A stretch of DNA of 64,000 bases from Ascidia mentula (taxonomy: Eukaryota > Chordata > Ascidiacea > Phlebobranchia > Ascidiidae), in NCBI GenBank assembly GCA_947561715.1, contig OX387201.1:21466001-21530000 (forward strand), read 5' to 3'. Numbering within the stretch: the first letter of the stretch is position 1; each line of letters opens with the position of its first letter. Made by a program: the position numbers and the translations under genes. Positions 48,906-60,798 of this stretch are shown piece by piece. The notes under the pieces were generated by a model. It did not search any database, had not been told where the DNA came from, and saw only the letters and a list, made by a program, of their open reading frames with translations.

Positions 48906-49650
48906 ATTTACACATTCAACAACAACTTCGTGACCAGATATCTGAGTGTTGCAATCATCTGTTTATCAGTGTTTGACGATATTGTCGTGTCAGAAAATCA
49001 ATTGAAGCACGATTCCTGAAATCCGTCGTCGGTTGGTCGGTAAGGTATTATCAAAGTTCATGGATATGCTAATACTGGAAGTTCCATTACATCCAATTCT
49101 ATTAGTTCGGTAATTTTTACTGGATTCGTCGAAATATTGGTTGACCGCAAGTTTTTAAAGTTTGTAGAATCTCGAAAAATATCTTACTAATTTTACATCT
49201 TAACCCTTGTTGTAACTTGTGTATTCACACCGCGTGTATCCAAACATATACAATATTGGGCGAGAACATGAGCTCGTATGGATGCAGGCAACTTGCGGGC
49301 AATTAGTCAGGTGGTTACAATGTTGCAGGGAACAACACAATTAACCCAGTATTGGCTGCAACAAAATCGAGGTGAATGAGCTACTGATGTCCGGAATATT
49401 TAAAGAAAATCTTCTCACACATAACTGGTAGTTTCTTATATGAAAAAAATACTTCAAACCAACGAATCTGCTTCTAGTATTTTTAGTTGCCATAAAATTA
49501 AAGAAACACATCAAATATTTCCTTACACATAGAATTTCATTGGTTCCTTAGCCCGTTTTTCGACATGAAAAATGCGGAATTCAGCGAGGTTTCTTCCGGA
49601 TGGAGCGCAGGATCACCAAACAACGCACCATTTATGCCATTGAAGGATAT
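48906..49650 (+). pseudogene. Decayed fourth copy of gene A (exons 6 and 7 remnants)
   Basis: Segment 48906-49039 aligns with part of gene A exon 6 (shared TTTACACATTC, ATCTGTTTATC and CACGATTCCTGAAATCCGTC), has lost an internal stretch, and keeps a splice donor at the same place (gtaagg, 49040). Segment 49536-49650 aligns with exon 7 (TTTTTCGACATGA, GCGAGGTTTCTTCC, GCCATTGAA) with deletions and stops. The spacing is much shorter than in the intact genes. It is an older relic of the same duplication series. Confidence 0.7.
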
Positions 49651-49941
49651 ATCATGCACCTGTATATCAGTGCTTAACCATTATCTATAATAAGTATGTA
49701 CAAGCATGCAATATTTATCTGCACTTCCCATCTGTTAGTGTAACGGTTGGACGTTGTAACCATCCATGCACTTTGCCATTGTATGCGATAAACTTTACTT
49801 CCTATTCATCATTTATATTTACTACCACATGAATTTCTGTAATAAATTCCCGGTTAAATACAAATCTTGATAAAAAAAAAGAAAAAGTCTTGATGAAGAA
49901 ATGAGTTGCAGGGCTCTTGCGATCTTTTTGAGGCGACCAAC

Positions 49942-50285
49942 CTAATAGTTGTAGGTGATTGCAAGTGGTAAACGCGTTGGGTTCTTCCTTTGATTGTTGT
50001 ATTGTAGACGACGGTCTCTTGGGATCTTTGCTGCTCTTTTCATTTCTTTATCTACCAAGCTAGCCGGGAAGCCAGGAATACATCCCGCAAAGGACGTAAG
50101 TGTGTGTTGCAGTCGACGTAACGAGAACATATCCGTCTGTATCGCAGCGTTTGGGAATGTATTATGGACTGATACACATGTATGGGGTGGGAACTCGAAG
50201 GGTGTAGATACGTACCTCGATCCGTCGGTTTACGGTAGATGGAGGTAAAGAGTTCACCGTTTTGCAGTGTGACCGTTACATCCAC
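49942..50285 (-). pseudogene. Penelope-like reverse transcriptase C-terminal fragment
   Basis: Minus-strand frame 50285-50052 includes GELFTSIYRKPTDRGTYLHP followed by SSSHPIHVYQSIIHSQTLRY, typical of the thumb end of Penelope-like reverse transcriptases. The homology continues in a second frame to about 49942 (PASLVDKEMKRAAKI), so there is at least one frameshift around 50060-50130. Only this end of the enzyme is present. It lies head to head with the GIY-YIG piece, which would normally follow it on the same strand. Confidence 0.65.
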
Positions 50286-50302
50286 ATTCAGAAAGTGGAC
50301 AC

Positions 50303-50692
50303 ATGTGCAATGGATTATTCAGTTGCAAATCAACGAACATGGTGCACGCAATAACATGTGCACACTGCCCACATGCTCTGTACATTGGACAGACAGGGCG
50401 AACTCTACGAAAGCGAATGAATGGCCACAAGAACGATGTCCGACATAATAACACTGAAAAGTCAGTGGGGGCACACTTTAACGAGCCCGAGCATAGCGTG
50501 GACGATATACGGGTAATGGTCTTGCAAAAAGTCAAAGGGAAATCAAGACTAGCATGGGAGACGGCCGAGCAACACCACATAAACCGCTTCAACGTCATCA
50601 AAGATGAGCTCAACAGAGATTGGGGATTCATGAGCCATTATCACCACGACGATGCCGCAGGAACGATGCCGCAACACGACGACGCCAACTAA
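50303..50692 (+). pseudogene. Penelope-like GIY-YIG endonuclease fragment
   Basis: The frame contains VHAITCAHCPHALYIGQTGR followed by TLRKRMNGHKND, the nuclease core of Penelope-like elements: a Cys pair, the YIG motif, and a downstream Arg/His region. It then runs on to a stop at 50690. The plus orientation is opposite to the neighbouring reverse transcriptase fragment, so the element is rearranged or represents two copies. The start is ill-defined; probably inactive. Confidence 0.75.
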
Positions 50693-51118
50693 CGACAGCT
50701 AGGTAAACTCGCGAAAGCTAGTTTTCACATTGAGACAAAAGTCAGTCTTTTTAAAAGAGTGCAAAATAAAGATAATAATGTTCTTAGACTTATAAAGACT
50801 GATGCGGCACGTTTAATAACTCTTTGTTTAAGTCGGCTAAGTTTGCATGTTTGCAAGGAAAAGACAGCATTTCTTGGTTGACAGAGGTTGCAGAACAAGA
50901 TGGTCGTGAGTCTTTGTTCGGGACGAATGTTGGCCTCCCCGGTGTGAGCTCGCGATGTGCGAGGGGGCCGTTACGATGCGTTGCAATCAACCACGTTTCC
51001 GGAGGCAACCAACAATGAACAATGCAATGAGCGCTTCAACATAACATAATATTCACTTGTGCATCAGTCGTACTGGCTAGACATAGAAATAGGATCTGTG
51101 TTAATCAATCCAATTAAT
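50693..51118. other. Spacer between retroelement remnants and the ZP gene
   Basis: Slightly more GC-rich than average, probably residual retroelement sequence. Short frames on both strands (50790-51018) show no recognisable domain. Confidence 0.4.
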
Positions 51119-54100
51119 ATGAGGGGAATTCGTGTTGTTTTGTGGCTATTTGCCGCATTAATCAGCTTCAAACTGAACGGTGAGTTATTTATTTGTCTGT
51201 TTACCTTGATACAAATACTGGAAAGTATCAGGCTGTTGGTAAATGGTGTCCATCGTTGTGTGTTGTGAAAATTTTCGTGTGTTTGCACCATCGAAGCATC
51301 GGAAACCCAAAAAATTGCCTAAAGAACTTTTTTTACGGGAGATGTTGCCTAAAAATCATTCCATGATTTACCCGCGATCAATCTTATTTGTTCAGGTGTC
51401 GGAGCCGTTTGCGGACTCAATCTCAGCTTTGGCGTCGCCACTCTTTCATTATCCATTGGCAACAACTGTCGCCAATTGTCAGTTTCATTCACAGCAACAG
51501 AGGCTGATCCAAAAATATTTTACATCGAAAGCGGGGATCTTCTCAACGACATCTGCAAGGTTGTAAAATTACTACTAATGTTTTTGCGAATCCGTAAAAA
51601 ACTGCAAACTCTTTTAACAACTTTCAGCATTCTAGTAAACTAACAATAAAGTGGATGTTCTGGTTAAAAGTAATTCTTACTTTCCCTAAAAGTTTACTTC
51701 GCCTTGCACCAAAACAAACAACATCATTTGAGATTTTTGATGTTAAACTAAACTAAGGGTTATTATGCAGCTTTATAATGGAACTTCCGCATCAGGAAAT
51801 GTTCTGAGGAGCTTTACAGGAGACGGCAGGTCGTCTGGTTTTAACAGGGTGACTGGAAACCGTTTTCTAGAATGCGTTCTAACACAAGATCGCACTGGTA
51901 CGCCACTGGGCTTCGCTCTGAAACCTGGTAAGGAAACTTTGACGAGTTACAAAAGGTTTCTTCTTCGGGAAGGTTTTAGTTTGTGTCGATTGATATAACC
52001 GAGCGGTGTGTTGTAAAAATCTTGAAACAAACCAGTCTCGAATTTGGGGAAATGAAAGTTGCAAATGCTCTTTGCTGTTATATATCAAATATAAGCATGC
52101 CTGTAGACACGATTCGTCAGAAATTAAAATAATTACTCCACTACTTGTACGTCACATCCACAGTTACTCCAACCTGTAATCAAGTTTTCACCGGTCTGCC
52201 CGTTGTGGCTGAAAAACCAACCACTCAAATAAGAGGACCACCGGACGTCTGTAGTTGGGTGGTTGATTTACCATCTCCCACGAACGTCTATCGTCTTGTT
52301 TTCAGACCGATGTTTCTTGTGGCCGGTGCTCGTTTGTTTGTGAGTACATTTCATGATTGGAGTAACATTACGGAACAATATCGCTTAATACGGCACAAAA
52401 TAGGAACAGGCCTTGTAGAATATCTGTTTAACGTATAGGTCTCAAACAAGTCACACTTGAATGCGCAAGGTGGCCACGTAAGCAACGCCACGTGATTCGA
52501 AGATAACACCGGTGAAAAATTACAGACGTCTCTAACGTAGAGCGGAAAACGATTGTATAGGCTCCCATTGTTCCGCTATGCTTTGTGACTAATGTGCAAG
52601 CTGAACAATGCAGGAAAATGGAAGGGTTTTGCACATACTAAAGACTCTGCACTGCGTACTATTGACACAGTGTAAAACGATTACAATTTACCAATTGTTG
52701 TCAGCACTGCTTCTAGCTTCAAATATCGATCATGATGGCTTTTGCAGCTGAATCACGACAAAAAAGTTCCAATTCAATAACAGACCCATTGGATTCGTGA
52801 AAATCAAAGAAACATTGTTGTTTTGTGATTCCAGGTGCAGGATGATGACACCGCAACACACTTTGAAGGAGATTATGAAGATTACAATTTTCAGATGAAC
52901 TTTAATGGCCGCTTCGAGATTTTCGTGATGTCACCCGCAACAACAGCAAGGGTCGCCTTCACAGTTATTGATGGTAAATTTGCAGAATAATGCGGAATAA
53001 TACAAATACTACCAACAACGTTAGGTTTACAAGCGTCGCATTTTAACTCACGACCCTGGGCTAACCAGGCCCAACGCTCTACCAACTGAGCTACAGGAGC
53101 TCGGCGGTTTCACGGGGGTGTATTGTGGCCAAGGTACACTGGTGCGCAAGCGCACAACTTGTCAGGCAACCTTCACATATACGTAGGGGATCTCTACCAC
53201 TATTATCAAATAAGTACCTGCGCAGTGGGGCGATCCTGCCAATCATGCGATTGCATGAAATATTATTGCGTTTCCCAACAACGGTTTCCGATCCCCATTT
53301 TGTTTGTTATCCAACAGACAATAAAGATGATTAGTTTTCGTATTCAAATGCCGATTTTTGTGTATGTGAATCCACAACAACCTGTTTTTATCACCAGGAC
53401 CTGTGGAATCGTGTGGCAACCTGGCCGCATTCGATATTAACGGAAAGCTGATCATCGATAACACGTGTTTGTCCATAGACGTAAGAGTGGGACGAAGTAA
53501 CGTATTGTTTTTGTATCAAACGAGTGGAGATATTGGAAATAATATGTGCCGGGTATGTAGTTGTATACAATATACTTGTAAACCATCATCAATTGTTTAC
53601 AACCAATTGCTTAAACGCAAACCTCATGCGCACTCCTGGCCCTGAACAGCCAGGAGTGCGCATGGGGTTTTCGTTTTTTCCGCAAGAAGTATTTTCTCTA
53701 ATGGAAACGTACACCTGTATGTCTTAAACCTTTCCGCTCAGCCACCATTAATCTACCTTGTTTTGTGATTAATCAATAAACGTTCAGGTTCATAATGAAG
53801 GAACCGATTTGGCGACGTTCACCGGCATGTCTGGTGAAGTGCACGCTGTATCCAAGGTTGGAGCTGAATTGTTTTCCTGCTCGTTCGGGCAGCCACGGTC
53901 AGGAGAGCCGGTTACTTTTCAAGTTAAAAAAAGTAAGAAAGTGAACATTTGTATTTGTCATAAGTTAGTTGTTTGTTTTTGGATCAGATTTTGTTGCGAT
54001 TGAACATCAGGAAACTTAAATACTCTCAAAAACACAGATCGATTTGAACTATTGTCATTTTTCCATCAACGAAAAAATCATTCCTGTATCTTACGCAGAT

Positions 54101-56959
54101 ACAGCGGGTTGTGGGAACTCAGTAACCGCCAATAATATTCCTGCAACCATTCAAGATCGTGGCGATTCCACACAAGACTACGCCTGCGTATGGTCTGCCA
54201 CGGCCTCTAATGCAATCGATGTTCGAGTAACAACTCAACCAATCACACTTTCATCAGGAGCTTTGCTGAGTGTAAGTGATCTTGAAGGATGAAAAACTCT
54301 CTTGATTCTTTGTCAATACTGCATGAAACTTAGATTAAACCAGAGAAACCCGATGGACCCACAATTCACTGGAGAGGACCAACCAGCGTTGATTTAACGG
54401 CAACTGAACTCATGCAAACTACATTTTTCAATGTCTACTACATAAATTCGGCAACTTCCGAAAGATTTTCCGCACTTCTGGATATATGTAACAACTTATG
54501 TTAAAATGATTTAATGCAGTTCATTGACTGCATTAGTTTCATTAAAATAAAATATTTTTGTAGTTGCTCCGGAAAAGATCTGCAGCATAGCCGGAATAGA
54601 AATACCGTAAGTTGCAAAAAAATCATATTTGTTCACGTGTGTCAATATCAAGCTTCTGGTAAATTAGACAAAACTAATAGCATGCGAAGTGAGTAAGCGG
54701 ACGTCGTAGTTAGACATGGTGAGAAAATAAATATAGTAAATAGAAAAGCAACATTTTGCAGATCAATATGTAGGATGTGGTTTCTGTCATCTCATATCTC
54801 GGTAAAATTTAGACTTTTCGACGAAGATCTGACTTCACTGAATGCGACCTCAGGCGACCACCTTTACATCTCAACACATTCAGTTGAAAACCTGGACCAG
54901 CTTGACCCTGAATGCCGTTCCACTGTTGACGACGCATTCTTTAAGTTCAACATCTCCCAATGCCCCGCCATAACCAATGTACAAAAACAACTACCAATTG
55001 ATTGCATATTAACTTTTCACTCAAGTAAAATTGTAGCAGCATTCACAACAACGTATTTGTCGAATTTTTCAATAAATTTGTCCACCAGGTGGCGACAGAA
55101 CTCTATGTTTAAACACATGTCAGCATTTTTCTCATCACATCTCGACTACATCGTTACGAAAATAGGAATGCTGCCTCCCATAATTCCCAATACGGGTTTT
55201 CAGCATCCAAATCTTTATTTTCCCTGAACGAACATTTAAAATCACGACATGTTTCCAATATTGCTTTGTTCTTTTCTTAGTGTTGGAATATTCTCCTGCT
55301 TTCTTGTTGTGTAAACAACGTGTTTTTCACAGCCTGCAGGTTCTGATGTGATTGAGATGACTTACACAATATGGAACCAAAAACAAACAGATCTCTCCGA
55401 TCCAGTGCAACGTTACATTCGATACGCCTTGAACTTTACTTGTATGTTCAACGCCACAGCTGAGTTGACATCCGTCAACATTCTGCCACAGATGGAGTAA
55501 GTAATGGTTATTCTCCAATTTTAACTTACATTTGACGACTCTATTTGTTTAACCTCAGTGAAGTTATGGCTGCACTGGATTCAGTTTCCGGGGAATTCGA
55601 AATGTCCCTCCAACTTTACGACAACGACGCCTTCTCTTCTGCTCTGCCAGCAGACGCTTCCATCACCGTTCCCGACTTCTTGTATGGAAAGGTTGCTCTT
55701 AATCAAGTTACTGACGGGGAATTTATTGTTGAGGTAATCATGAACAAACCAACTCCACTTATTACATGTGTAATGCCTTCTTTCATTTAAGCTTGAAACG
55801 TGTTGGGCGACGCAGACTTCGGACCCGAACGCAGAACCTTCTTACCCCATCATATCTGGACAGTACGTTTACTTCATATAAAATATTTGTTTGCGGTTTT
55901 GAGGTAGCTGTATCTAAAAAATGCGGAAATCCTGGTGAAAATGTATAAGTAATTAAGATAGAACGCTTTGATTAAGTGTCGGGTTCACCAAACAGTTTTA
56001 TGGACAACAATGACTTTAAGTTATGAAAGAAAAAAACTCATTGGTGGTTTAACGTTGATCCCCCTAAGAAATATCATATTTAGCATTAACCTGTACTGTT
56101 TTACCACCAATAATTCGATGACACATCAGTGCAACACTTTATTAACACCTTACAGTTGTGCCGATACCAGTGGTGATGAACCAACTGGAACCAGGGAGAT
56201 GTTGAGAAACTTCCAGACCGATAATTCAACCTTCAGGTTTCAGACCTTTGTGTGGACCAACGTTAGTGACGCGCAACAAATTATATTCGTCCATTGTTAT
56301 TCAACAATTTGCCAGAATTCAACTGGAGCCTGTGTTGACCCTGTAAGTATGCAAACTGTAATACTTCATATCGTGCGTTAACAATTACATCAGTGGACAT
56401 TTAACGAAAAAAGTTTTGTAAACGTATATTTTTTCATGTAAATTATTATTCCTTTGCTAGGGTTGCAGCAAGAAACGTCGTTCTGTTGATCCAGACCACC
56501 ACAGACGCCTAACATTCGGACCCATAAAAATCGTACAAGCTGAAAAGTGTTACAACGTAAGAAATAACAGTTATTGAAATAATATTGAGTAATCATAGAT
56601 TTTTGTTTATTTTTGAAGGAAATGTGTTCGGACGTTTGTGAAATTGTTGATGGAAAAGCTGAGTGTTCGTGTTTCGAGGGAAGAAAACTTACTAGAGGAG
56701 GCAAAATTTGCACAGGTAATAAAATCCTCGGCGATCCAAACAAGCTCTGAATACATAGAAATAATATAACAAGTTTCATCCTGCCTTGCTATGCGAAAGC
56801 ATGGTATTCTAAGTTTTCATGTGTTTAGATGTGGAAATGAAAACAACAGAGGACATCAACTTTACACTTACTCTACTGGCTGTCGGGTCTCTTCTCCTTA
56901 CCGTGGGAGTGATTCTGTATTTTAATCACAAAAAACCTTCTGTGTACAACGTTATATAA
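51119..56959 (+). CDS. CUB-like/ZP-domain/EGF-like single-pass membrane protein
   Basis: Exons: 51119-51179, 51396-51559, 51771-51927, 52164-52339, 52835-52973, 53398-53552, 53788-53940, 54038-54271, 54334-54487, 54564-54606, 54762-54978, 55333-55496, 55559-55733, 55792-55862, 56156-56342, 56461-56556, 56619-56715, 56829-56959. They sum to 857 aa with consistent phases. Residues 1-20 are a signal peptide (VVLWLFAALISF). Several CUB-like segments with Cys pairs follow (about 21-410). A ZP module spans about 470-760, with LETCWATQTSDP and CADTSGDEP marking ZP-C and a dibasic KKRRS as a probable furin site. Then an EGF-like Cys cluster (about 784-815), a membrane helix (LTLLAVGSLLLTVGVILYF) and a short tail. 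Expected to be secreted or surface-anchored and to polymerise through ZP. The exon 7 donor (53940) was chosen for phase. No orthologue named. Confidence 0.85.
52436..52640 (+). repeat. Dispersed repeat, copy in ZP-gene intron 4
   Basis: About 190 bp sharing blocks CACGTGATT, GAAAAATTACAGA, CATTGTTC and TTTGTGACTAAT with 57985-58165 in the same orientation, at perhaps 75 percent identity. No coding content or terminal repeats were found. It is an old interspersed element of unknown class. Confidence 0.6.
53038..53102 (-). pseudogene. tRNA-Thr-like (anticodon GGT) pseudogene or SINE head in ZP-gene intron 5
   Basis: On the minus strand it has an acceptor-like GCTCCTG, a standard D-arm (GCTCAGTTGGTAGAGC) and an anticodon stem TGGGC/GCCCA around loop CTGGTTA. 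The T-arm is broken (no TTCGAAT) and the 3' acceptor strand is missing. It therefore cannot be a functional tRNA. It is a tRNA relic or the head of a tRNA-derived SINE. Confidence 0.65.
53616..53673. repeat. Near-perfect 25-bp hairpin in ZP-gene intron 6
   Basis: The left arm, 53616-53640, pairs with 53649-53673 around an 8-base loop with only two mismatches; the inner 18 bp containing CATGCGCACTCCTGGC are perfect. The stem is GC-richer than the surroundings. It could be a tiny foldback insertion or a structured intronic RNA; it is shorter than a usual animal pre-miRNA. Confidence 0.75.
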
Positions 56960-57280
56960 TCAACCGCATGAGGGCGCACGCACACAAACACACTGGTTTG
57001 GTTGGATGGCCAAAATATTTGTAAAAACTCATGTTCCATTGCTTAATTCGAAATCTGTAAAGTAGTTTTGATTTTTCCGTGCTCCCTTAAGCGCTGTTTA
57101 ACTTTCAATATTACATGGATCAATGGGAGGATGCATTCCTACTAAGTACAACAAATTTAAATTCTTTCTCAAACTAAGTGAATTATCTTACATATGAAAA
57201 ACGAATATGTTGTTAAAATGCATTTAATGTTAATTTTTTGCTTGTAGTTTTTTTGAGTTTAGTGAATTTTGGTGAATTGA

Positions 57281-57286
57281 AATAAA
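57281..57286 (+). terminator. Poly(A) signal of the ZP gene
   Basis: AATAAA about 320 bp past the stop codon; the first such hexamer downstream that I see. Confidence 0.5.
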
Positions 57287-59487
57287 ATCAAACGGAAAAA
57301 ATGAATTGTAAAAACTAAAGAAAGGTTTTTGAACACCAGATAACCTGATGAATTCTAAACTGTTCGTTTACTTCGGTGAAAAAACGACCAAAATACACCT
57401 TTTGTTTAGAAAGAATATAATTTGACGTTTCGAATGATTAGGCTAACTCAGAGAATCAAACAAACGCAGTAGCGAACCCAAAGGCAAGGAAATAACGCGG
57501 CGAAAAAGGCAAAGGCCGAAACAGCGGAACACAGCGGAACATAAATCAGTAGATATCATCAACCACGGGTCAATCGGTCAAACATGGGAAACAAGGGTCA
57601 TGCAAACCCCTGGTGCTTTTCCATGTTGACCAAAACAATTATTTTCATTGTGACGCGACAAAGGGTTGTTATTAGGTTAACTTGAATAATGGTGACGACC
57701 AGGTTTTATCACAACGTTAGAAAATCAAGTGTTTAAGCAGGGTGAGGGCTCAGATGCGTTGAAAAGCAGGGTGAGGGCTCAGCAGAGGGTGGAGCAACGA
57801 GCTTTATTGCGTAACAAAGCAAGTCCTATCTGTCAAATCGACCACCGACAAAAAATGTGGCTGGGAAGGATCTAATTCCGGTTAAAAATGTTTGAGAAAC
57901 AACTATTTCGGGCGGTAGTTTCATGTCTAGTTTCTAATCATACAGAAACAGTAGTTTGATGTCCGAAGCGAGGCGTAGAAGGTTGCGGGTCACGCTTGAA
58001 TGCACAAGCATGACACGTTTGCCACATCACGTGATTAGGACCTGTGGAAAATTACAGATCGCGTCTCCAAATCAGATCGGAAACTAATTAGACCGAACCT
58101 CATTGTTCTGTTGTGGTTTGTGACTAATACAGGAAACCGAACAATGCATGGGATCCTGCTCTGATCATAACAAAACGATGTTGAGACTGCAGTGGTCGCC
58201 AACCTTTTGATTATTGTGCGCTAGTCTACAAATTATGCCAAAATGTTGACGTTATTGTGTGGCAACCACGAGCACAACACCAAAATATTTGTTGATATTT
58301 TTAAGTAACCCGTGCGCTCCGCGGCATTGAATGCATTACATATGGTATTTGCAAGGGCGGTGCATCAGCCATTATAAACATGTAAATAACCTGGCCTCGA
58401 CTAAATTTCATCACCTCGTGTGTCAGGGATTGCCCACCGTCGAGATCTACCAAAGGAAACATTTCTGGACCCAACGCGATGAACTGACCATAAAATGTTA
58501 CCGCCCTTCTGAACATTTAGCCATCTGTTGAATACGTTGTTATATTTTATTTCAAAGTAAAACATTTTATTCCAATAACACAAATTCGTGCACAGAAAAC
58601 CATCATTTTAAATTGCAAACTTTTGTCATTTTCATGTTGTTATAACTTGTTACGTCACAAGAATACTGGGATATCTTGGTTTTCACTTCAACCCAACTCA
58701 GTATAGTTTTGCTCAACACGTTTTACATGAGGCCCCTATGGATGATATAAACTGGGCAGCTGAGGTCGAACGAGAGTTCAAACCATCCACACGTTAAGAC
58801 TTCCACACGAAACAGTTCGATAGCGCCACCTAGCGGTTTCAAGCTAAGTCGACCGCATAAAGATTACGGAAAAGGGGTTTGTTGGCTTGACGTTTTAATG
58901 CAGGTAGCATAATCAGTAGTAAATATCAACGTTTGTATTGAAAAAAATTCGCGGACAAGGCCCTCAATTCAATCCTAAGCATGAAGCTGTGGGACGTTAT
59001 ATACTTTAAACGTCTTCACAAATAATAACAATGGGGTATATCTGACTCCTGATAAAAAGGCTGCTATCAAATCCCAAGTCAATCGATCAGTTTAATACAT
59101 AATAAACAAGCGCACGAGGATTAACAATAACACGTTACAAACCACGCGTACTAAAGTCTCTGTCTGTTTCAATAGAATAACCATTTACCCAAAGATGTGT
59201 GGCTTATATAAAAAATGCAAACAGGGTCGTTTGAGTTCGGATTAATCCGTGACTCCTTTGAAAAGACAGCTTGTTGCTGGAAGTTGTCACAATGTAGGTC
59301 GGCATTTAGTTGTCTTCCCTGCAAACGAATGAATAGCACGCTCGCCGTAAATGAGTTGATACGGGTTGAGGACGTGATTATTATCCGACATTAATAAAAA
59401 TACAGTTGAGGCCACGAAAACACAACTTAACATAGGAGAAATATGACATGGGATACAAAGTTTTGGAGGTTATTTGTCTTTATGTAG
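57287..59487. other. Gene-poor interval between the ZP gene and the Cys-rich exon
   Basis: It contains a short direct duplication of AAAGCAGGGTGAGGGCTCAG (57737-57785), the second dispersed repeat (57985-58165), and a transposon-like phrase GCAGTGGTCGCCAACCTTTTG near 58190. A minus-strand frame at 58301-58516 has no recognisable domain. I see no gene. Confidence 0.5.
57985..58165 (+). repeat. Dispersed repeat, intergenic copy
   Basis: Counterpart of 52436-52640, in the same orientation, with shared blocks CACGTGATT, GAAAATTACAGA, TCATTGTTC and TTTGTGACTAAT. The flanks differ, so this is an interspersed element rather than a segmental duplication. Confidence 0.6.
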
Positions 59488-59910
59488 CTGGTGACAATTT
59501 CTCTCGATTGTCAAAAATTATCTCTTGTTCTTATGACTTATGAAGGGGGACTACTGTTGCTGAACAGCACAAAAATTGATTGCAGCTGCAGTAAGAAATA
59601 CAGTGATAATGGCCGTCAAGAAGAAGGCGAGCAATTCCAAATACGCGTGTATGAAGGACCTATATGGGTATTCAATTGGAGAAATCCTGTTTTCAAGGCC
59701 CGCAGCTGTAATGCATCCAGCGACTGTTCCGCTTGTTTCCCAATGACCGTTGATGGATCTTGTGACTTACACAACGACCTAATATTCTTCAAAGTTCAAA
59801 AAAACAAAATTTTGCTCCTGGATCAGACTGTACAGAGCAAGGACTTGTTGAGCCTCCTGGAAGGTCTTGTGAACATTTTTCAGCAAACTAAAATTGATGC
59901 CATCGCATAG
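59488..59910 (+). CDS. Cys-rich exon of an unrecognised protein
   Basis: An open stretch of 140 codons ending TAG, entered through an acceptor-like tttatgtag. It has Cys clusters (DCSCSKKY and SCNASSDCSACF), a strongly amphipathic beta-like centre and a leucine-rich C-terminus (LLSLLEGLVNIF). Upstream in the same frame a hydrophobic FWRLFVFM after an ATG at 59444 is separated only by that TAG, so the start may be a spliced signal-peptide exon or a nonsense mutation. Family unknown; a small secreted factor is a guess. Confidence 0.4.
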   Translation: MVTISLDCQKLSLVLMTYEGGLLLLNSTKIDCSCSKKYSDNGRQEEGEQFQIRVYEGPIWVFNWRNPVFKARSCNASSDCSACFPMTVDGSCDLHNDLIFFKVQKNKILLLDQTVQSKDLLSLLEGLVNIFQQTKIDAIA

Positions 59911-60741
59911 AGAAGAGTTGAAACTTACAAAATATGCAAATGAGTGGGTAGTTGAACGATTCATTTTTCTACGAAATCCAGTTCCAATTTATCTGCTTTC
60001 TTGTCAAAATATTGACTAACCAGGGGAGGGGCAAATGCCCCCAGGGGCAGGCTAAACCATTTTTCTAGTGACTAATTTTGATCAAAATTTGTAGATATGG
60101 GATGGATCTTTCATAAAATCACAAATGATCGGCCACTTAAACAATTCATTTTTCCAAACAGCCTGAATTCTGTGCTCCATTCTACCGAATTTTTAGCAAC
60201 ACCCACCAGCCACCACCAAGTAACTACCTGATAGTAACTGCCCCAAACACCCTAAAATTCACCATGGCAACAGCACTGCACGCATGTGTGCTCATTCAAC
60301 CGAAAAATGGGTATTTCCTGCCACCGAAACATATTTTCATGGAAATACTAATCTGCATCCTAAAGCGACAACCGCGACACGAGAAAAAAGGAAACGTCAC
60401 GCTTCGATGCACAGGTGAACACTGCAGTTCGCCATAGGCCCCCCTTCAGAAGCGGGTAAGTCTCACGCTGGATAACTTGCGCCGAGGTCTTACACCGACT
60501 GTGAGGAATTAGGTCAACTTGTCCGAGTTTAACCCGCCTGTTTTCTTCTCAAGTTCGATTTCGCTTCGACTTGTCGGGAAAAGTGGTTGATCCAGCTCGA
60601 CTTCAATGCCTCGGCTGCGAAGCCTGTGAACTTCATGATTGAAATAAGGGAGCTGTGATCGCCAAATAACGAGGGACCTGTGCAGTGAGGCTTTCCTTAC
60701 TTGCATAGTAACACTTCTGCTACTCGACTGTGTACATAAAA
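59911..60741. other. Interval before the BSDC1 3' end
   Basis: No gene is recognised. The part 60390-60720 is clearly GC-richer and carries a 65-codon minus-strand frame (60509-60706) without known motifs; an old transposon or decayed exon is possible. Confidence 0.45.
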
Positions 60742-60747
60742 TTTATT
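60742..60747 (-). terminator. Poly(A) signal of BSDC1
   Basis: AATAAA on the minus strand about 52 bp past the stop codon. Confidence 0.6.
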
Positions 60748-60798
60748 TGCACGTAATCCTTCAACGAACTTAAATTTCACCAAAAACATAAAATGACG

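Noticed and set aside
53038..53102. Functional tRNA-Thr gene
   Set aside because: The T-arm and the 3' acceptor strand are missing, so it cannot fold as a tRNA.
58301..58583. Minus-strand frames of 60-71 codons
   Set aside because: No domain, no splice support and no conservation evidence; length is within chance expectation.
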